A DNA stretch of 64,000 nt, from positions 4,650,001-4,714,000 of the forward strand of contig NZ_JASTLB010000001.1 in NCBI RefSeq assembly GCF_030499535.1. Direction: 5' to 3'. Source of the stretch: Streptomyces sp. TG1A-8 (lineage in GTDB: Bacteria; Actinomycetota; Actinomycetes; Streptomycetales; Streptomycetaceae). The stretch's first letter is position 1. Every line of letters begins with the position of its first letter. The notes beneath the pieces were generated by a model. It had not been told where the DNA came from and ran no database searches. It worked only from the letters and a program-made list of their open reading frames with translations. Made by a program: the position numbers and the translations under genes. This document shows, in pieces, positions 25,727 through 34,930 of the stretch.

Positions 25727-27070
25727 TCATTTCTTCACACGGACGGTCTTCGTGGACCGGGTCTCCAGGGTCATCTCGTCGGCCTCGGCGACCTCGGCCT
25801 TCAACCGCACAGTACCCGTCGCGGCATCGACCACGTCCACCACCTTCGCAAGCAGTTTCGCAGTATCCGCGTTCCCCGAGGCGCCGGCGAGCTGGACCGC
25901 CCGCCCCAATTTGGCCGTCGCGCCATCGAAATCGCCCGCTTTGCGGAGGTCGATCCCCTGTTGGATGACCCGTGCCAGTTCGGCCTGCCCGGTGTAGTGG
26001 GCGACCTGGGGGTTCATGGAGGTCGAGGCCGCCACGTCGTCGGTCCACACGGCCCGTACGAGCCCCTGGGCGCCCAGGTCCTGCGCCGTTCCGCCCGGTT
26101 GCGGGACGACCAGCGAGACGCGCGCGGCGAGCATCTCCCGGCCGAGGCCGGCCGGCGGTACCTCGACGCACAGGTGGTAGTCGCGGGACTCGTCGCCCCA
26201 GGACCCGGTCGGGTAGTCCCCGGCGCGCGGTCCGGCCTCGGTGCGCCGGGTGGTCAACTCCTCCACGGAGGGCGCCACTTGTTTCACGAACCGGATGGTC
26301 GTGCCGACGGGCGTCCACACCCGCAGGGCGACGTCGGCGACCTCCTTGCCCATCGCCGCCTCCATCATCCGCGTGAAGTCGGCGGCCAGTCCCGCCGGGT
26401 CGGCGACGATGTCGGCGGTGCCGAGCAGCGCGGAGGCGATCGCTGTGACTTCTTTCACTTCCCAGTCGGTGCCCACGCCGCGGGCGTCGCAGGTGAACCG
26501 TCCGGCGCAGTCGTCCAGCGCGGCCCGCAGCGCCTGCGGCGACTCGTGCTCGTTGCGGCCGTCGGTGAGCAGGACGCCGTGCCGGATGGCGACGTCCGCC
26601 GTGGACAGCAGCCGGTCGGCCAGCCGCAGCCAGGTGCCGATGGCCGTGCCGCCGCCCGCGGTCAGCCGGTGCAGCGCCTGTTTGGCCTGCGCGCGGGTGG
26701 TGCCGTCGGCGACCGCGAGCCGCCCGCCGCCCGGATAGACCTCCCGGGCGGCGTGCGTGCCGCCGATCACCGCGAAGCGGACGTCGTCGCGCAGCGTGTC
26801 GATCGCGGCGGCGGTGGCGTCGCGGGCGTTGCGCATCTTCGCCGGCGGATGGTCCATGGACCCCGAACAGTCGACCATGAGGGCCACGGCGGCGGAGGGG
26901 CCGCGGCCCGCCGCGCGGCCGGGCGCGGGGGCGGCGGCGCCCAGGGTGCCGCCCCCGGCCGCCGTCACGGTGACGACGGCGTTGACCTCGTGGCCGCCTT
27001 CCGGCAGGTACTCGTTCTGGTAGACGTCGACCGAGAACCGCGGCGCGCTCGGCTTGGCGAAATTGGCCAT
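25727..27070 (-). CDS. VWA-domain protein (TerY-like)
   Basis: A 447-residue protein with a von Willebrand A domain at about residues 45-215. The metal-ion-dependent adhesion site is complete: DCSGSMD, the Thr in GGGTAIGTWL, and Asp in LLTDGRNEHES. The C-terminal half has a beta-rich segment and a helical end (AELARVIQQGIDLRKAGDF). There is no signal peptide. Cytosolic VWA proteins paired with a protein kinase and PP2C phosphatase form the TerY-P triad described in comparative genomics; the order here fits. ATG 27070 is preferred over ATG 27082 because GGGA lies six bases before it and nothing suitable lies before the other. Confidence 0.88.
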   Translation of the reverse strand: MANFAKPSAPRFSVDVYQNEYLPEGGHEVNAVVTVTAAGGGTLGAAAPAPGRAAGRGPSAAVALMVDCSGSMDHPPAKMRNARDATAAAIDTLRDDVRFAVIGGTHAAREVYPGGGRLAVADGTTRAQAKQALHRLTAGGGTAIGTWLRLADRLLSTADVAIRHGVLLTDGRNEHESPQALRAALDDCAGRFTCDARGVGTDWEVKEVTAIASALLGTADIVADPAGLAADFTRMMEAAMGKEVADVALRVWTPVGTTIRFVKQVAPSVEELTTRRTEAGPRAGDYPTGSWGDESRDYHLCVEVPPAGLGREMLAARVSLVVPQPGGTAQDLGAQGLVRAVWTDDVAASTSMNPQVAHYTGQAELARVIQQGIDLRKAGDFDGATAKLGRAVQLAGASGNADTAKLLAKVVDVVDAATGTVRLKAEVAEADEMTLETRSTKTVRVKK

Positions 27071-27214
27071 GCTCGTTCCCATCCCCCTCGGACACCCCGC
27101 CGGCGCGGGGCGGCGTGTGCGGGCGGACCGGTCCCCTCCGGTCCGCCGTGACTCCCCGTTCGTACGGCCCGTTCGTGCGCCTGCGCGTGCGGCCCGCGGC
27201 CGTCCGCCGCGGGC

Positions 27215-28516
27215 TCAGGCCGATCCTGCCCCCTGCGGCGGCGCCGGGAACGGCACGACCGCCACTGTTACGTTGTCGTGGCCCCCGCCGTCCAGGGCGT
27301 GCCCGACCAGCACCTGGGCGCAGTACAGCGGTCGCACGGCCGCGTCCACGGGGACGACCTCGGCCATCTCCTCGGCCGCCTCGGCGTAGTTCCACAGGCC
27401 GTCGGTGCAGACCACCACCACGCCGGGCCCGTCCGGCTTGAACGAGGCGGTGTGCGGCTCCAGTTCGTAGGCGTCCGCGCCGAGCCAGCCGGTGATCGCG
27501 TGGGCGCGCTCGTCGGCGTACGCCTCCGCCTCGCTCATCAGCCCGGCCGCCACCATCTGCGCGGCCCAGGAGTCGTCCTCGGTCAGCCGGGCCGCGGGCG
27601 CCGTGCGGTCGTCCGGCACCCAGTAGGCGCGGCTGTCGCCGACCCAGCCGACGACCAGCAGTCCCGGGGTGACGATCGCGCCGACGATGGTGCAGGCCGG
27701 CGCGTTCTGGTGCGGGGCCTGCTCCCGGGCCGTGGCGGGCTCCCCGGCCAGCGCGTCGACGGCGCGGGCGGCGGCGACGATCGCCTCGTGCATGGCCTGT
27801 TGCGGGTGGGTGCCGCGCGGCAGGGCGGCGAGCAGCAGGTCGCCGGCCGCCTGGGCGGCCGCCAGGGAGGCCGCGTCGGGGCGGGTCGCCGAGGACACGC
27901 CGTCGCAGACGATCGCGAGGTCGGCCGGGGCGCCGTCGGGCAGCACGGCGTGGCCGACGCTGAAGGCGTCCTCGTTGCGGTGGTGGCGCAGGCCTCGGTC
28001 GCTGACGGCGGCGACCGGCCCCGACTGCCGTTCCACGTGGTCGCGCTCACGGGGCTGGGCGTGCCCGCAGTTCTCGCAGTAGCCGTCGCCGTCCACCCGG
28101 CCCGACCGGCAGGCCACGCACAGCGTGCCGGCACCGGCCGGTTCGGCGGGACCGGCGGCGGCGCGCAGGTCGGGCGCCGGGAGCGGGTAGTCGTCGGGCT
28201 CCGGGGCCCGGTCGAAGCGCACGCCGGGGGCGGGCTCGGCCGTGGGCAGCGGGGAGCCGCCCGAGTCGGTGCCGGGCAGGTCGGTCGGCAGGTGCGCGGG
28301 CGGTGCGGGGGAGCCGGCCGGCTCGGCGGCGGGCCAGTCCCCGCCGTCCCCGGGGGCGGGGGAGCCGGTCATGGTGAGCGTCGGGTGGTCCCGCGGCGCG
28401 GCGGGCACGACGGAGAGGTCGTGTCCGCACGCTCCGCAGAACCGGTCACCCGGCTCGAACGGCTCCGCGCAGTTCGGGCACTGCGGCCGTGCGGCCTGCT
28501 GGGGCATCTGCGACAT
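27215..28516 (-). CDS. PP2C-family serine/threonine phosphatase with zinc ribbons
   Basis: A 433-residue protein. Two zinc ribbons lie N-terminally (CPNCAEPFEPGDRFCGACGH near 14-32 and CVACRSGRVDGDGYCENCGH near 133-152), separated by a Pro-rich linker. The PP2C catalytic domain follows from about 165: SDRGLRHHRNEDAFSV, VCDGVSSATRPDAAS, GWVGDSRAYW, CTDGLWNY and GGHDNVTVAVV, so the metal-binding aspartates are present. It should dephosphorylate Ser/Thr substrates of the neighbouring PknG-like kinase. ATG 28516 begins three bases after the kinase stop. The VWA gene follows after 144 bases. Confidence 0.92.
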   Translation of the reverse strand: MSQMPQQAARPQCPNCAEPFEPGDRFCGACGHDLSVVPAAPRDHPTLTMTGSPAPGDGGDWPAAEPAGSPAPPAHLPTDLPGTDSGGSPLPTAEPAPGVRFDRAPEPDDYPLPAPDLRAAAGPAEPAGAGTLCVACRSGRVDGDGYCENCGHAQPRERDHVERQSGPVAAVSDRGLRHHRNEDAFSVGHAVLPDGAPADLAIVCDGVSSATRPDAASLAAAQAAGDLLLAALPRGTHPQQAMHEAIVAAARAVDALAGEPATAREQAPHQNAPACTIVGAIVTPGLLVVGWVGDSRAYWVPDDRTAPAARLTEDDSWAAQMVAAGLMSEAEAYADERAHAITGWLGADAYELEPHTASFKPDGPGVVVVCTDGLWNYAEAAEEMAEVVPVDAAVRPLYCAQVLVGHALDGGGHDNVTVAVVPFPAPPQGAGSA

Positions 28517-28519
28517 CAA

Positions 28520-31000
28520 CTACACCCACGTCCGGGGGCGGTAACGGTTGGCCCGTTCCACCAGCTCGATCCTCTCCACACCGCCGGGCGCCAGCCGGGC
28601 CAGCGTGCGGTACGCGCGCTCCAGGCCGAAACGCAGACCGCGCTCGTCCAGACCGCTGCCCAGCAGCACCCGTCCGCCCACGGCGGGCCGGGAGGCGTCC
28701 CGGCCTGTGGAGAGTATCCAGTCCAGCGCGCAACCGAGCACTTCGACGGACAACTGCTCGCGGCGCGCCGGGTCCAGACCGTACGCGTCCAGCGCCTCCA
28801 CCTGGCCGGCGGCGGCGGTCACGTCGTCCAGGAACGGTACGTCGCCGGCGCCCGCCGTGCGCTGCCGCAGCCGGGCCCGGACGGCCGCGACCCGGGCGGC
28901 CGTGTAGTGGATGGAGGACTCCGGCACCGACTCCAGCGTGCGGACGGCGCCCGCCCGGTCCCCGGCGGCCAGCCGCACCCGGGCGAGCCCGAACGCGGCG
29001 CTGACGAAGCCCGGGTCGGTCGCCCACACCAGGTGGTAGTAGCCGGCCGCGTCGTCGAGCCGGCCGAGCACCTCCGCGCACAGGCCGAGCGCCAGCTTGG
29101 GCGCGGTCTCGCCGGGGAAGGCGTCGTGGACCGCGTCGAAGGCGGGGGCGGCGCCCGCGAAGTCGCCGGTGGCCAGGGCGGCCACGCCCCGGTGCCACAC
29201 CACCCGCCAGTCGTCGGGCCGCTCCTCCTCCAGGGTGCCCAGGGACATCAGCGCGACCCCGTGGTCACCGGCCTCCAGCCGGGCGCGGACCTGCCGCAGC
29301 CGGGTCTCGACGGTGGGCGCGGGCACCGCGTCCAGCGCGCTGACCAGTTCGGCCGGCGCGGAGGCCGGCAGGCCCGCGAGGAAACCGGCGTCGGGGTCGT
29401 CGGGGTCGACCAGCGGGGCCGGCAGGGCGAGGGCGGCGGCGGCCGTGTCGACGGGCCTGACGAGGGCCGGCGGGAGCGGGGCGGGGGCGGCCGTGCCGGT
29501 GCGGGGCCGCCGCGCCCCCAGCCGGGACACGTCCCCGTCCAGAGGGGGGAACAGCTCCGTGTCGGTGGCCTTGACCTCGGGCCCGAACAGCGTCGACAGC
29601 GCGGGCCGCGGCCGGCCGGTCTGCAGGGCGACGACCTCGCGCAGCACCCCGGTCAGCTGCTCGGCCATCTCCTGCGCGGAGGCGAACCGGCGGGCCGGAT
29701 CGGGGTCGGTGGCGCGCACGAGGAGGCGGTGGAAGGACTCGTAGCGGCGGAGGACGTCGACGGTGTCCGGGTCGGGCAGGCGGTCCGCGAAGACGTTCGT
29801 GTAGCCCTGGAAGTCGAAGGTGAGCACGGCGAGGGTGCGGCCCACCGTGTACAGGTCGCTGGCCACCGACGGGCCGGCCCCGGCGACCTCGGGCGCCTGG
29901 TAGCCGACCGTGCCGTAGATCGCCGACTCGTCGTCGTCCATGCGGCGCACGGCGCCCATGTCGATCAGCTTGAGCTGGTCCCCGGTCTGGATGGCGTTGT
30001 CGACCTTGAAGTCGCAGTACAGCAGGTTCCGGCTGTGCAGGTGGCCGAGCGCCTCCAGGGCCTCGATGCCGTACGCGCACGCCTGTTCCACCGGCAGCGG
30101 GTCGCGGCGGCCTTCGGGGGTGCGGCGGGCGTTGGCGATCTCCCTCAGCGACCTGCCGCCGACGTACTCCATCACGATGTAGCCGTCGAGGGAGCCGGTG
30201 CGCTGGTCGAGGTGCTCCACGAAGTTGTAGATCCGCACGATGTTGGCGTGCTCGATCTCCGCCAGGAACCGCCGCTCGGAGATCGCGGCGTCCATGGCGT
30301 CCTGGTCGCCGGTGTCCAGCAGGCCCTTGAGCACCACCCACCGGTCGGACACGGCGCGGTCCACGGCGAGGTAGATCCAGCCGAGGCCGCCGTGCGCGAG
30401 GCAGCCCGCGACCTCGTACTGGCCGTGCACGACGTCCCCGGCCCGCAGCTTCGGCACGAAGGAGTACGGGTGGCCGCACTCGGTGCAGAAGCCTTCGGTG
30501 CGCCCGGGGCGGTCCCCGCGCGCCCGGCCGACCGGCGCCCCGCAGTCCGACCGCGAACAGAAGCGCTTGCGCTCCGGCACCTCCGGGTTCTCCAGCACCA
30601 TCGCGCGCGGGTCGGGCCGCGGCACCTGCGGCACCGTGACCAGCCCGGCGCCCAGCCGTCCGCGCGCCGGGGCACCGGAGCCGGAGCTGCGCACCGACAC
30701 CGAGCGGCCGGTGGACTTCCCCGACTGCGCGCGCGACAGCCGCCCGGGGAGCGAGCGCCGGGACTGTGACTGCTGTGACCGCTGTGTCGGCTGCGACTGC
30801 TGTGTCGGCTGCGACGAGGTGCGCGCGCCGCCGGGGCGCGCCGATTCCCTGGTGATCCGGGTGGGCGGTGAGCCGACCGTCCCGTTCGCCGAGACGACCG
30901 GTGCGAGCCCGCAGGTGTCGCAGTACAGCTCACCGCCGCCGACGTCCTCGTACGTCCCCCCGCACTCCGGCCGCTGGCAGGGCTGCCGTGCCTGGCTCAC
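28520..31000 (-). CDS. pknG: Serine/threonine protein kinase PknG
   Basis: An 826-residue multidomain kinase. A zinc ribbon (Cys8, Cys13, Cys27, Cys30) and a rubredoxin-like site (Cys148, Cys153, Cys172, Cys175) precede the kinase domain. That domain has the Gly loop at 200-210, Lys225, catalytic Asp330 and Asn335 in YCDFKVDN (non-RD, no HRD Arg), and Asp347 in DMG replacing DFG, as in mycobacterial PknG. The C-terminal 350 residues are TPR-like helices. In mycobacteria PknG phosphorylates GarA and controls glutamate/2-oxoglutarate flux. GTG 31000 overlaps the upstream stop (GTGA). The frame continues upstream to 31348 but that part is a shadow of the upstream gene. Confidence 0.93.
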   Translation of the reverse strand: MSQARQPCQRPECGGTYEDVGGGELYCDTCGLAPVVSANGTVGSPPTRITRESARPGGARTSSQPTQQSQPTQRSQQSQSRRSLPGRLSRAQSGKSTGRSVSVRSSGSGAPARGRLGAGLVTVPQVPRPDPRAMVLENPEVPERKRFCSRSDCGAPVGRARGDRPGRTEGFCTECGHPYSFVPKLRAGDVVHGQYEVAGCLAHGGLGWIYLAVDRAVSDRWVVLKGLLDTGDQDAMDAAISERRFLAEIEHANIVRIYNFVEHLDQRTGSLDGYIVMEYVGGRSLREIANARRTPEGRRDPLPVEQACAYGIEALEALGHLHSRNLLYCDFKVDNAIQTGDQLKLIDMGAVRRMDDDESAIYGTVGYQAPEVAGAGPSVASDLYTVGRTLAVLTFDFQGYTNVFADRLPDPDTVDVLRRYESFHRLLVRATDPDPARRFASAQEMAEQLTGVLREVVALQTGRPRPALSTLFGPEVKATDTELFPPLDGDVSRLGARRPRTGTAAPAPLPPALVRPVDTAAAALALPAPLVDPDDPDAGFLAGLPASAPAELVSALDAVPAPTVETRLRQVRARLEAGDHGVALMSLGTLEEERPDDWRVVWHRGVAALATGDFAGAAPAFDAVHDAFPGETAPKLALGLCAEVLGRLDDAAGYYHLVWATDPGFVSAAFGLARVRLAAGDRAGAVRTLESVPESSIHYTAARVAAVRARLRQRTAGAGDVPFLDDVTAAAGQVEALDAYGLDPARREQLSVEVLGCALDWILSTGRDASRPAVGGRVLLGSGLDERGLRFGLERAYRTLARLAPGGVERIELVERANRYRPRTWV

Positions 31001-32286
31001 GCGTGCTCCCCCCTCCGGTCCTCCGGCCCCCGTTCCTGCGGCGGCCGCGGGGGGCCGAGCGCCTCGGCCACCGCCTGCTGGTAACGCAGCACGGCCTGTT
31101 CGGCCACCCGCAGGTCGCACGGCGCGCTCCACAGCATGCGCCGGGCCGCGTCGTACCGCTCGGCCAGCAGCGGGTCCTCGGCCAGCCCGTGCCGGGCGAC
31201 CTTCGCCCGGTAGGCGTCCAGCCGGCCGCGCAGCTCGGCGCGGACCGCGAGCGGCGCGGTGACCGCGGTCAGCGACTCGCGGGCGCGCACCAGTTCGTCC
31301 TCGGCCTTCCGCTCCAGGGACTCCAGGAGCGGGGACAGACGGTGCCACTGCCCCTGCCGCCGGTACTCGGCGGCCGTCGTCAGCTGCTCCTGCAGCACGG
31401 TCGGCGGTCCGCCGACCACCGGCACCCTGGTCGCCGCGATCTTCGCCAGCACCTCCCCGCGCGCGGCGCGCGCCTCGGCGAGGGTGCGGTCCGCGCGGGA
31501 GAGCACGTCCCGCAGCCGGATCAGCCGCGCCTCGGCGTCCTGGCGCACGGTCAGCACGGCGTCGATCTCGCGCCGCACGTCCTCCAGGGCGCGTGCCTCG
31601 CGGTCGTACACCGTGGTGTCCGGACGGCCGCCGCCGGGCGCCGAACTGCCCTCGGCCGGCACCCAGTGGGCCAGCGGGTCGGAGACGACCTCCTCGCGCA
31701 GCCGGGTCAGCGTGCGGGTGATGCGCTCCAGGTCGTCACCGGCCGGATGCTCGCCGGGGCGCACGCCGACGGAGTGCGCGAGCCTGCGGGTGCGCTGCAG
31801 TTCCGCGGCGAGCAGATCGATCCGGGCGGGCAGCGCCGACCAGACGGCGTCGGCGGCGACGACCGTGTCGAGGCTCGTCGCGTACAGCTCGTTCATCCGG
31901 TCCACCAAGGCGGCCAGCGAGAAGCTCTCGCTGAGGACGCCGTCGCCCGGGAGCGTCACCGACTCGCCGCGCAGCAGCCCGGTCAGCTCCGCCAGGTCCT
32001 CGCGACTGGACCAGCGGCGCCGGGCGCGGATCCCCCGGGCGGTGCGCAGCGCGGCCGTGTACGCGTCGAAGCAGGTCCACAGCAGGGTGATCGACGCCTC
32101 CGTGGCCGCCCAGCGGTCCTTGGTGACGCCGGTCAGTTCGGCCCCTTCGAGGAGCCTGCGGCCCGCGTGGTCCTGGAGGGCCAGCAACGAGGTCTCGATG
32201 GCCTCGTGCTCCTGGCCGAGCCGTGCCAGCGCCCGGTCCACCTCGTCCCGGTCCATCACCGGCCCGGCGGGGTCCGTGACGCCCAT
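30997..32286 (-). CDS. Unknown helical protein between glnH and pknG
   Basis: A 429-residue, strongly helical, charged protein with no membrane segment, cysteine motif or recognisable enzyme domain. Long amphipathic stretches (DREARALEDVRREIDAVL, LIRLRDVLSRADRTLAEARA, LERKAEDELVRARESL) suggest a coiled coil or helical bundle. ATG 32286 follows GAGAGGTGATCG. Its stop overlaps the pknG start (GTGA), so it should be made in step with the kinase. It is absent, as far as I recall, from the mycobacterial glnX-glnH-pknG locus. An adaptor between the membrane sensor and kinase is a reasonable inference, not a demonstrated function. Confidence 0.85.
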   Translation of the reverse strand: MGVTDPAGPVMDRDEVDRALARLGQEHEAIETSLLALQDHAGRRLLEGAELTGVTKDRWAATEASITLLWTCFDAYTAALRTARGIRARRRWSSREDLAELTGLLRGESVTLPGDGVLSESFSLAALVDRMNELYATSLDTVVAADAVWSALPARIDLLAAELQRTRRLAHSVGVRPGEHPAGDDLERITRTLTRLREEVVSDPLAHWVPAEGSSAPGGGRPDTTVYDREARALEDVRREIDAVLTVRQDAEARLIRLRDVLSRADRTLAEARAARGEVLAKIAATRVPVVGGPPTVLQEQLTTAAEYRRQGQWHRLSPLLESLERKAEDELVRARESLTAVTAPLAVRAELRGRLDAYRAKVARHGLAEDPLLAERYDAARRMLWSAPCDLRVAEQAVLRYQQAVAEALGPPRPPQERGPEDRRGEHA

Positions 32287-32387
32287 CGATCACCTCTCGC
32301 TGCTGTGTGGTTGGCCTGGGTCGTGGTCGGGCTCGGGGTTCCGGTCGGGGGCGGGGTCGGGGTCGGCGGCGGGTGCGCGCGGCCGGG

Positions 32388-33437
32388 TCAGCTCGTGCGC
32401 ACGTACTGCGGCGCGGGCGGCTCGGAGGGTCCCGAGTCCTTCCCCAGTGTCGCCGACAGCCACTTGTCGTACGACGCCTGCCAGCCGTCCGCGCGGTAGT
32501 CCACCAGGATGCGGTTGACCCGGCGTACCAGATCGGACGCCTTCTTCTCCATCGCCACGCCGTAGTACTCGGTCGTGAACGCCGCGCCCTTCAGCTCGAC
32601 GGTCGGGTCCTGGGCCGCCTGGCTCGCCGCGAGCGCGCCGTCGGTGACCACGGCGTCGGCCTCGCCGAGCTGCAGCCGCACCAGGCAGTCGAGCTGGCTG
32701 GGGACGGTGACGGAGATGTCGGCGGAGGCGGGCAGGACGCCCGCCTTCCGGTCGGCGGCCAGCTTGGCGTGCGCGGTCGAACCGGCCGCCGTGCAGATCC
32801 GCTTGTCCGCCAGGGAGCCGTCGTAGCCCGTGACGGACGACGACTTGGGTGCGAGGACCTGCTGTCCGGTCTTGAAGTACGGCGCGGAGAACGCCACTTC
32901 CCGCAGCCGGTCGCAGGTGATGGTCATCGTGCGCACCACCATGTCGACCTGGCCGCTCCGGATCGCGAGGATGCGCCGGTTGGTCGGGATCGCCCTGAAC
33001 TGCACCGCGTCCGGGTCCCCGAGGATGTCCTCGGCGATCCTGTGCACCAGGTCGATGTCGAAGCCCTCCAGCCGCGCGCCCGGGTTGTTGGGGTCGCGGT
33101 ACCCCCAGCGGTAGCTGTTCTGGTCGACGCCCACGACCAGCTTGCGCCTGTCGCCCGTACGGGCCTTGATGGCGTCGATCGTCCTCCCGTCCGCGCCGGA
33201 CGGGGGCGGCGTCCGCCGCTGCGCGTCCGCGTCCTCGCAGGCGCCGGCCCGTGCCTGGCTGCCGTCGGCCGCTCCCGGGACGCCCGTGCGGACGCCCTCG
33301 TGCCGGGCCTGGGTGTACGGCAGCAGCAGGACGAACGCCAGTGCCAGCGCACACAGGACCGCCATCGCGCCGACCCCGCCCCAGCCCCGCAGGGAGGCCC
33401 GCGCACGTGCCGCGTACATCGTCATGTCCCCACTCAC
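32388..33437 (-). CDS. glnH: Amino-acid-binding protein GlnH, membrane-anchored
   Basis: A 349-residue periplasmic-type binding protein of family 3. An N-terminal helix at about residues 22-41 (VGAMAVLCALALAFVLLL) lacks a lipobox cysteine, so it is a membrane anchor rather than a lipoprotein signal. The solute-binding domain covers about 95-335 (KLVVGVDQNSYRWGYRD, LEGFDIDLVHRIAEDILG, SGQVDMVVRTMTIT, EADAVVTDG). In mycobacteria GlnH binds Asp/Glu and reports through GlnX to PknG. No ABC permease or ATPase is nearby, which supports sensing instead of transport. GTG 33437 overlaps the glnX stop (GTGA). Confidence 0.87.
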   Translation of the reverse strand: MSGDMTMYAARARASLRGWGGVGAMAVLCALALAFVLLLPYTQARHEGVRTGVPGAADGSQARAGACEDADAQRRTPPPSGADGRTIDAIKARTGDRRKLVVGVDQNSYRWGYRDPNNPGARLEGFDIDLVHRIAEDILGDPDAVQFRAIPTNRRILAIRSGQVDMVVRTMTITCDRLREVAFSAPYFKTGQQVLAPKSSSVTGYDGSLADKRICTAAGSTAHAKLAADRKAGVLPASADISVTVPSQLDCLVRLQLGEADAVVTDGALAASQAAQDPTVELKGAAFTTEYYGVAMEKKASDLVRRVNRILVDYRADGWQASYDKWLSATLGKDSGPSEPPAPQYVRTS

Positions 33438-34858
33438 CGGTACTCCGAAAGCCTGCGGCCGATGCCGGCCACCGCGCCCGCCGCGCCGAGCACGGCGAGG
33501 ACCACGGCACCCGCGGCCAGGCCGGTCATCGCGCCCCGCCCGTCACCGGCGGCCCGCTCGAACTCGGCCTGCTCGTGGTCGATGGCCCGGGCGAGACGGC
33601 CGTCGACGCCGTCGAAGCACGCACCGGTGGCGCCCTCGGCACCGATGACCTTGTCCAGCGCCTGCTGGTAGTTGCCTTTCTCGTCCTCGGCGCGGGCCGC
33701 GGCGTGGCGCCGCTTCCACACCGCCATGTCGCCCTCGGCCGCCTCCACCGGCCGCGCGCCCGCCCGGTCGTCGGCGAGCCGGTCCGCCTCGCGCAGCCTC
33801 TCGCCCAGCACGGCCATGTACTTGTCGAAGTCGTAGTAGTAGGCGTCGTGCGCCGTGCCGTCGACCGTCACGGTCTCCGCGCCGCGCGCCACCAGGCTGA
33901 GGTTCTCGTTGCCGCGCGCCTTCAGGGAGGCGATCCGGGCGTCGTGCAGGACGTTCAGCGACCGGATGCCGTGGTCGTAGGAGCCGTCGAGGCCGGACCT
34001 CGCGACCGTGTGCCCGACGACCAGCCACAGCAGGGCCGCCGCGGTGGCGGCCGAGGCGGCGACCAGGCCGTGGTTCAGGACGCGGTTGGTGCGCCGGTAC
34101 TCGCGGCGCTGGGCCCAGCCCAGCGCGGCCAGGGCGAGCACGCCGAGCGCGATGGCCGCCCACGGGTACGGCGTCGCGCCCCCGTAGTCGGCGCCCAGCC
34201 GCCGGTTCTCCTTCTGGTACAGGTCCTCCGCCGCCGGGAGCATGTCCCGCTGCATCTTCTCGTTGGCGTACCGCAGGTACGCGCCGCCCACCGGATAGCC
34301 CTGCCGGTTGTAGGTGAGGGCGCGCTCGACGAGCCCCTTGTACTCCGGCAGCAGCCGGTTCAGCCTGGTGATCGTCGCCTCGGAGGCGGAACCGGGCTCG
34401 GCGTTCGCGGCGGCCTTGACCAGCCCCGCGGCGGCCGTGCGGATGTCCTCCTCGTAGCGGTCGCGGGACGCGGCGGTCTCCTGGCCCCCCGCCAGGAACC
34501 CGCTGGAGGCCGCCGTGTTGGCGTCCGCCAGGGAGCGGTAGATCCCGGCCGCGCCGGAACTGAGCGGCCCGCTGCTGTGCAGCACGTCGTCGGCGGCGGC
34601 CGACCGCTGCGCCGTCTGCCAGGCGGTGACCGCGCCGAACGCGACGACCAGCAGGGCCAGTACGGCCCCGATGGTCCGCAGCCGCCCCGGCTCGGTGACC
34701 GCGGCGGCCCGCAGCCGCTCGGCGCCCTCGGCGAAGGCGGTGCGCCGGGGAGCCACGGGTACGCCCCCGCGCGCGGGCGGCCCGGCCTGTGCGGGCACCA
34801 CGGCCGGTGCACCACCCGCCACCGGTGGCGCGGCGCTGCTCTTCGGCGGGTGTGTCAC
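33434..34858 (-). CDS. glnX: Membrane sensor protein GlnX
   Basis: A 474-residue protein with four membrane helices (about 58-78, 226-246, 255-277 and near the C-terminus, GLAAGAVVLAVLGAAGAVAG) and two extracytoplasmic helical loops, the layout of mycobacterial GlnX (Rv0412c type). Loop one carries SGPLSSGAAGIYRSLADAN, reminiscent of four-helix sensor domains. It lacks a HAMP, kinase or methyl-accepting domain, so a signal must pass through partner proteins. GTG 34858 follows GGGGGAGGTCGA. It heads the minus-strand cluster glnX-glnH-unknown-pknG-PP2C-VWA-FHA. Confidence 0.83.
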   Translation of the reverse strand: MTHPPKSSAAPPVAGGAPAVVPAQAGPPARGGVPVAPRRTAFAEGAERLRAAAVTEPGRLRTIGAVLALLVVAFGAVTAWQTAQRSAAADDVLHSSGPLSSGAAGIYRSLADANTAASSGFLAGGQETAASRDRYEEDIRTAAAGLVKAAANAEPGSASEATITRLNRLLPEYKGLVERALTYNRQGYPVGGAYLRYANEKMQRDMLPAAEDLYQKENRRLGADYGGATPYPWAAIALGVLALAALGWAQRREYRRTNRVLNHGLVAASAATAAALLWLVVGHTVARSGLDGSYDHGIRSLNVLHDARIASLKARGNENLSLVARGAETVTVDGTAHDAYYYDFDKYMAVLGERLREADRLADDRAGARPVEAAEGDMAVWKRRHAAARAEDEKGNYQQALDKVIGAEGATGACFDGVDGRLARAIDHEQAEFERAAGDGRGAMTGLAAGAVVLAVLGAAGAVAGIGRRLSEYR

Positions 34859-34930
34859 TCGACCTCCCCCAGGGTCATCCGGTCGCCGCCAAGTATCGCC
34901 GCACCGGCCGGTCCTGCGCACCGGCCTTCA

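Noticed and set aside
27278..30769. An 1163-codon plus-strand open frame opposite PP2C and pknG
   Set aside because: It is antisense to catalytic motifs of both enzymes and has shadow-type Gly/Arg/Val composition.
31003..31348. A 116-residue N-terminal extension of PknG
   Set aside because: It overlaps the preceding gene in another frame; GTG 31000 with the GTGA overlap gives the zinc-ribbon start directly.
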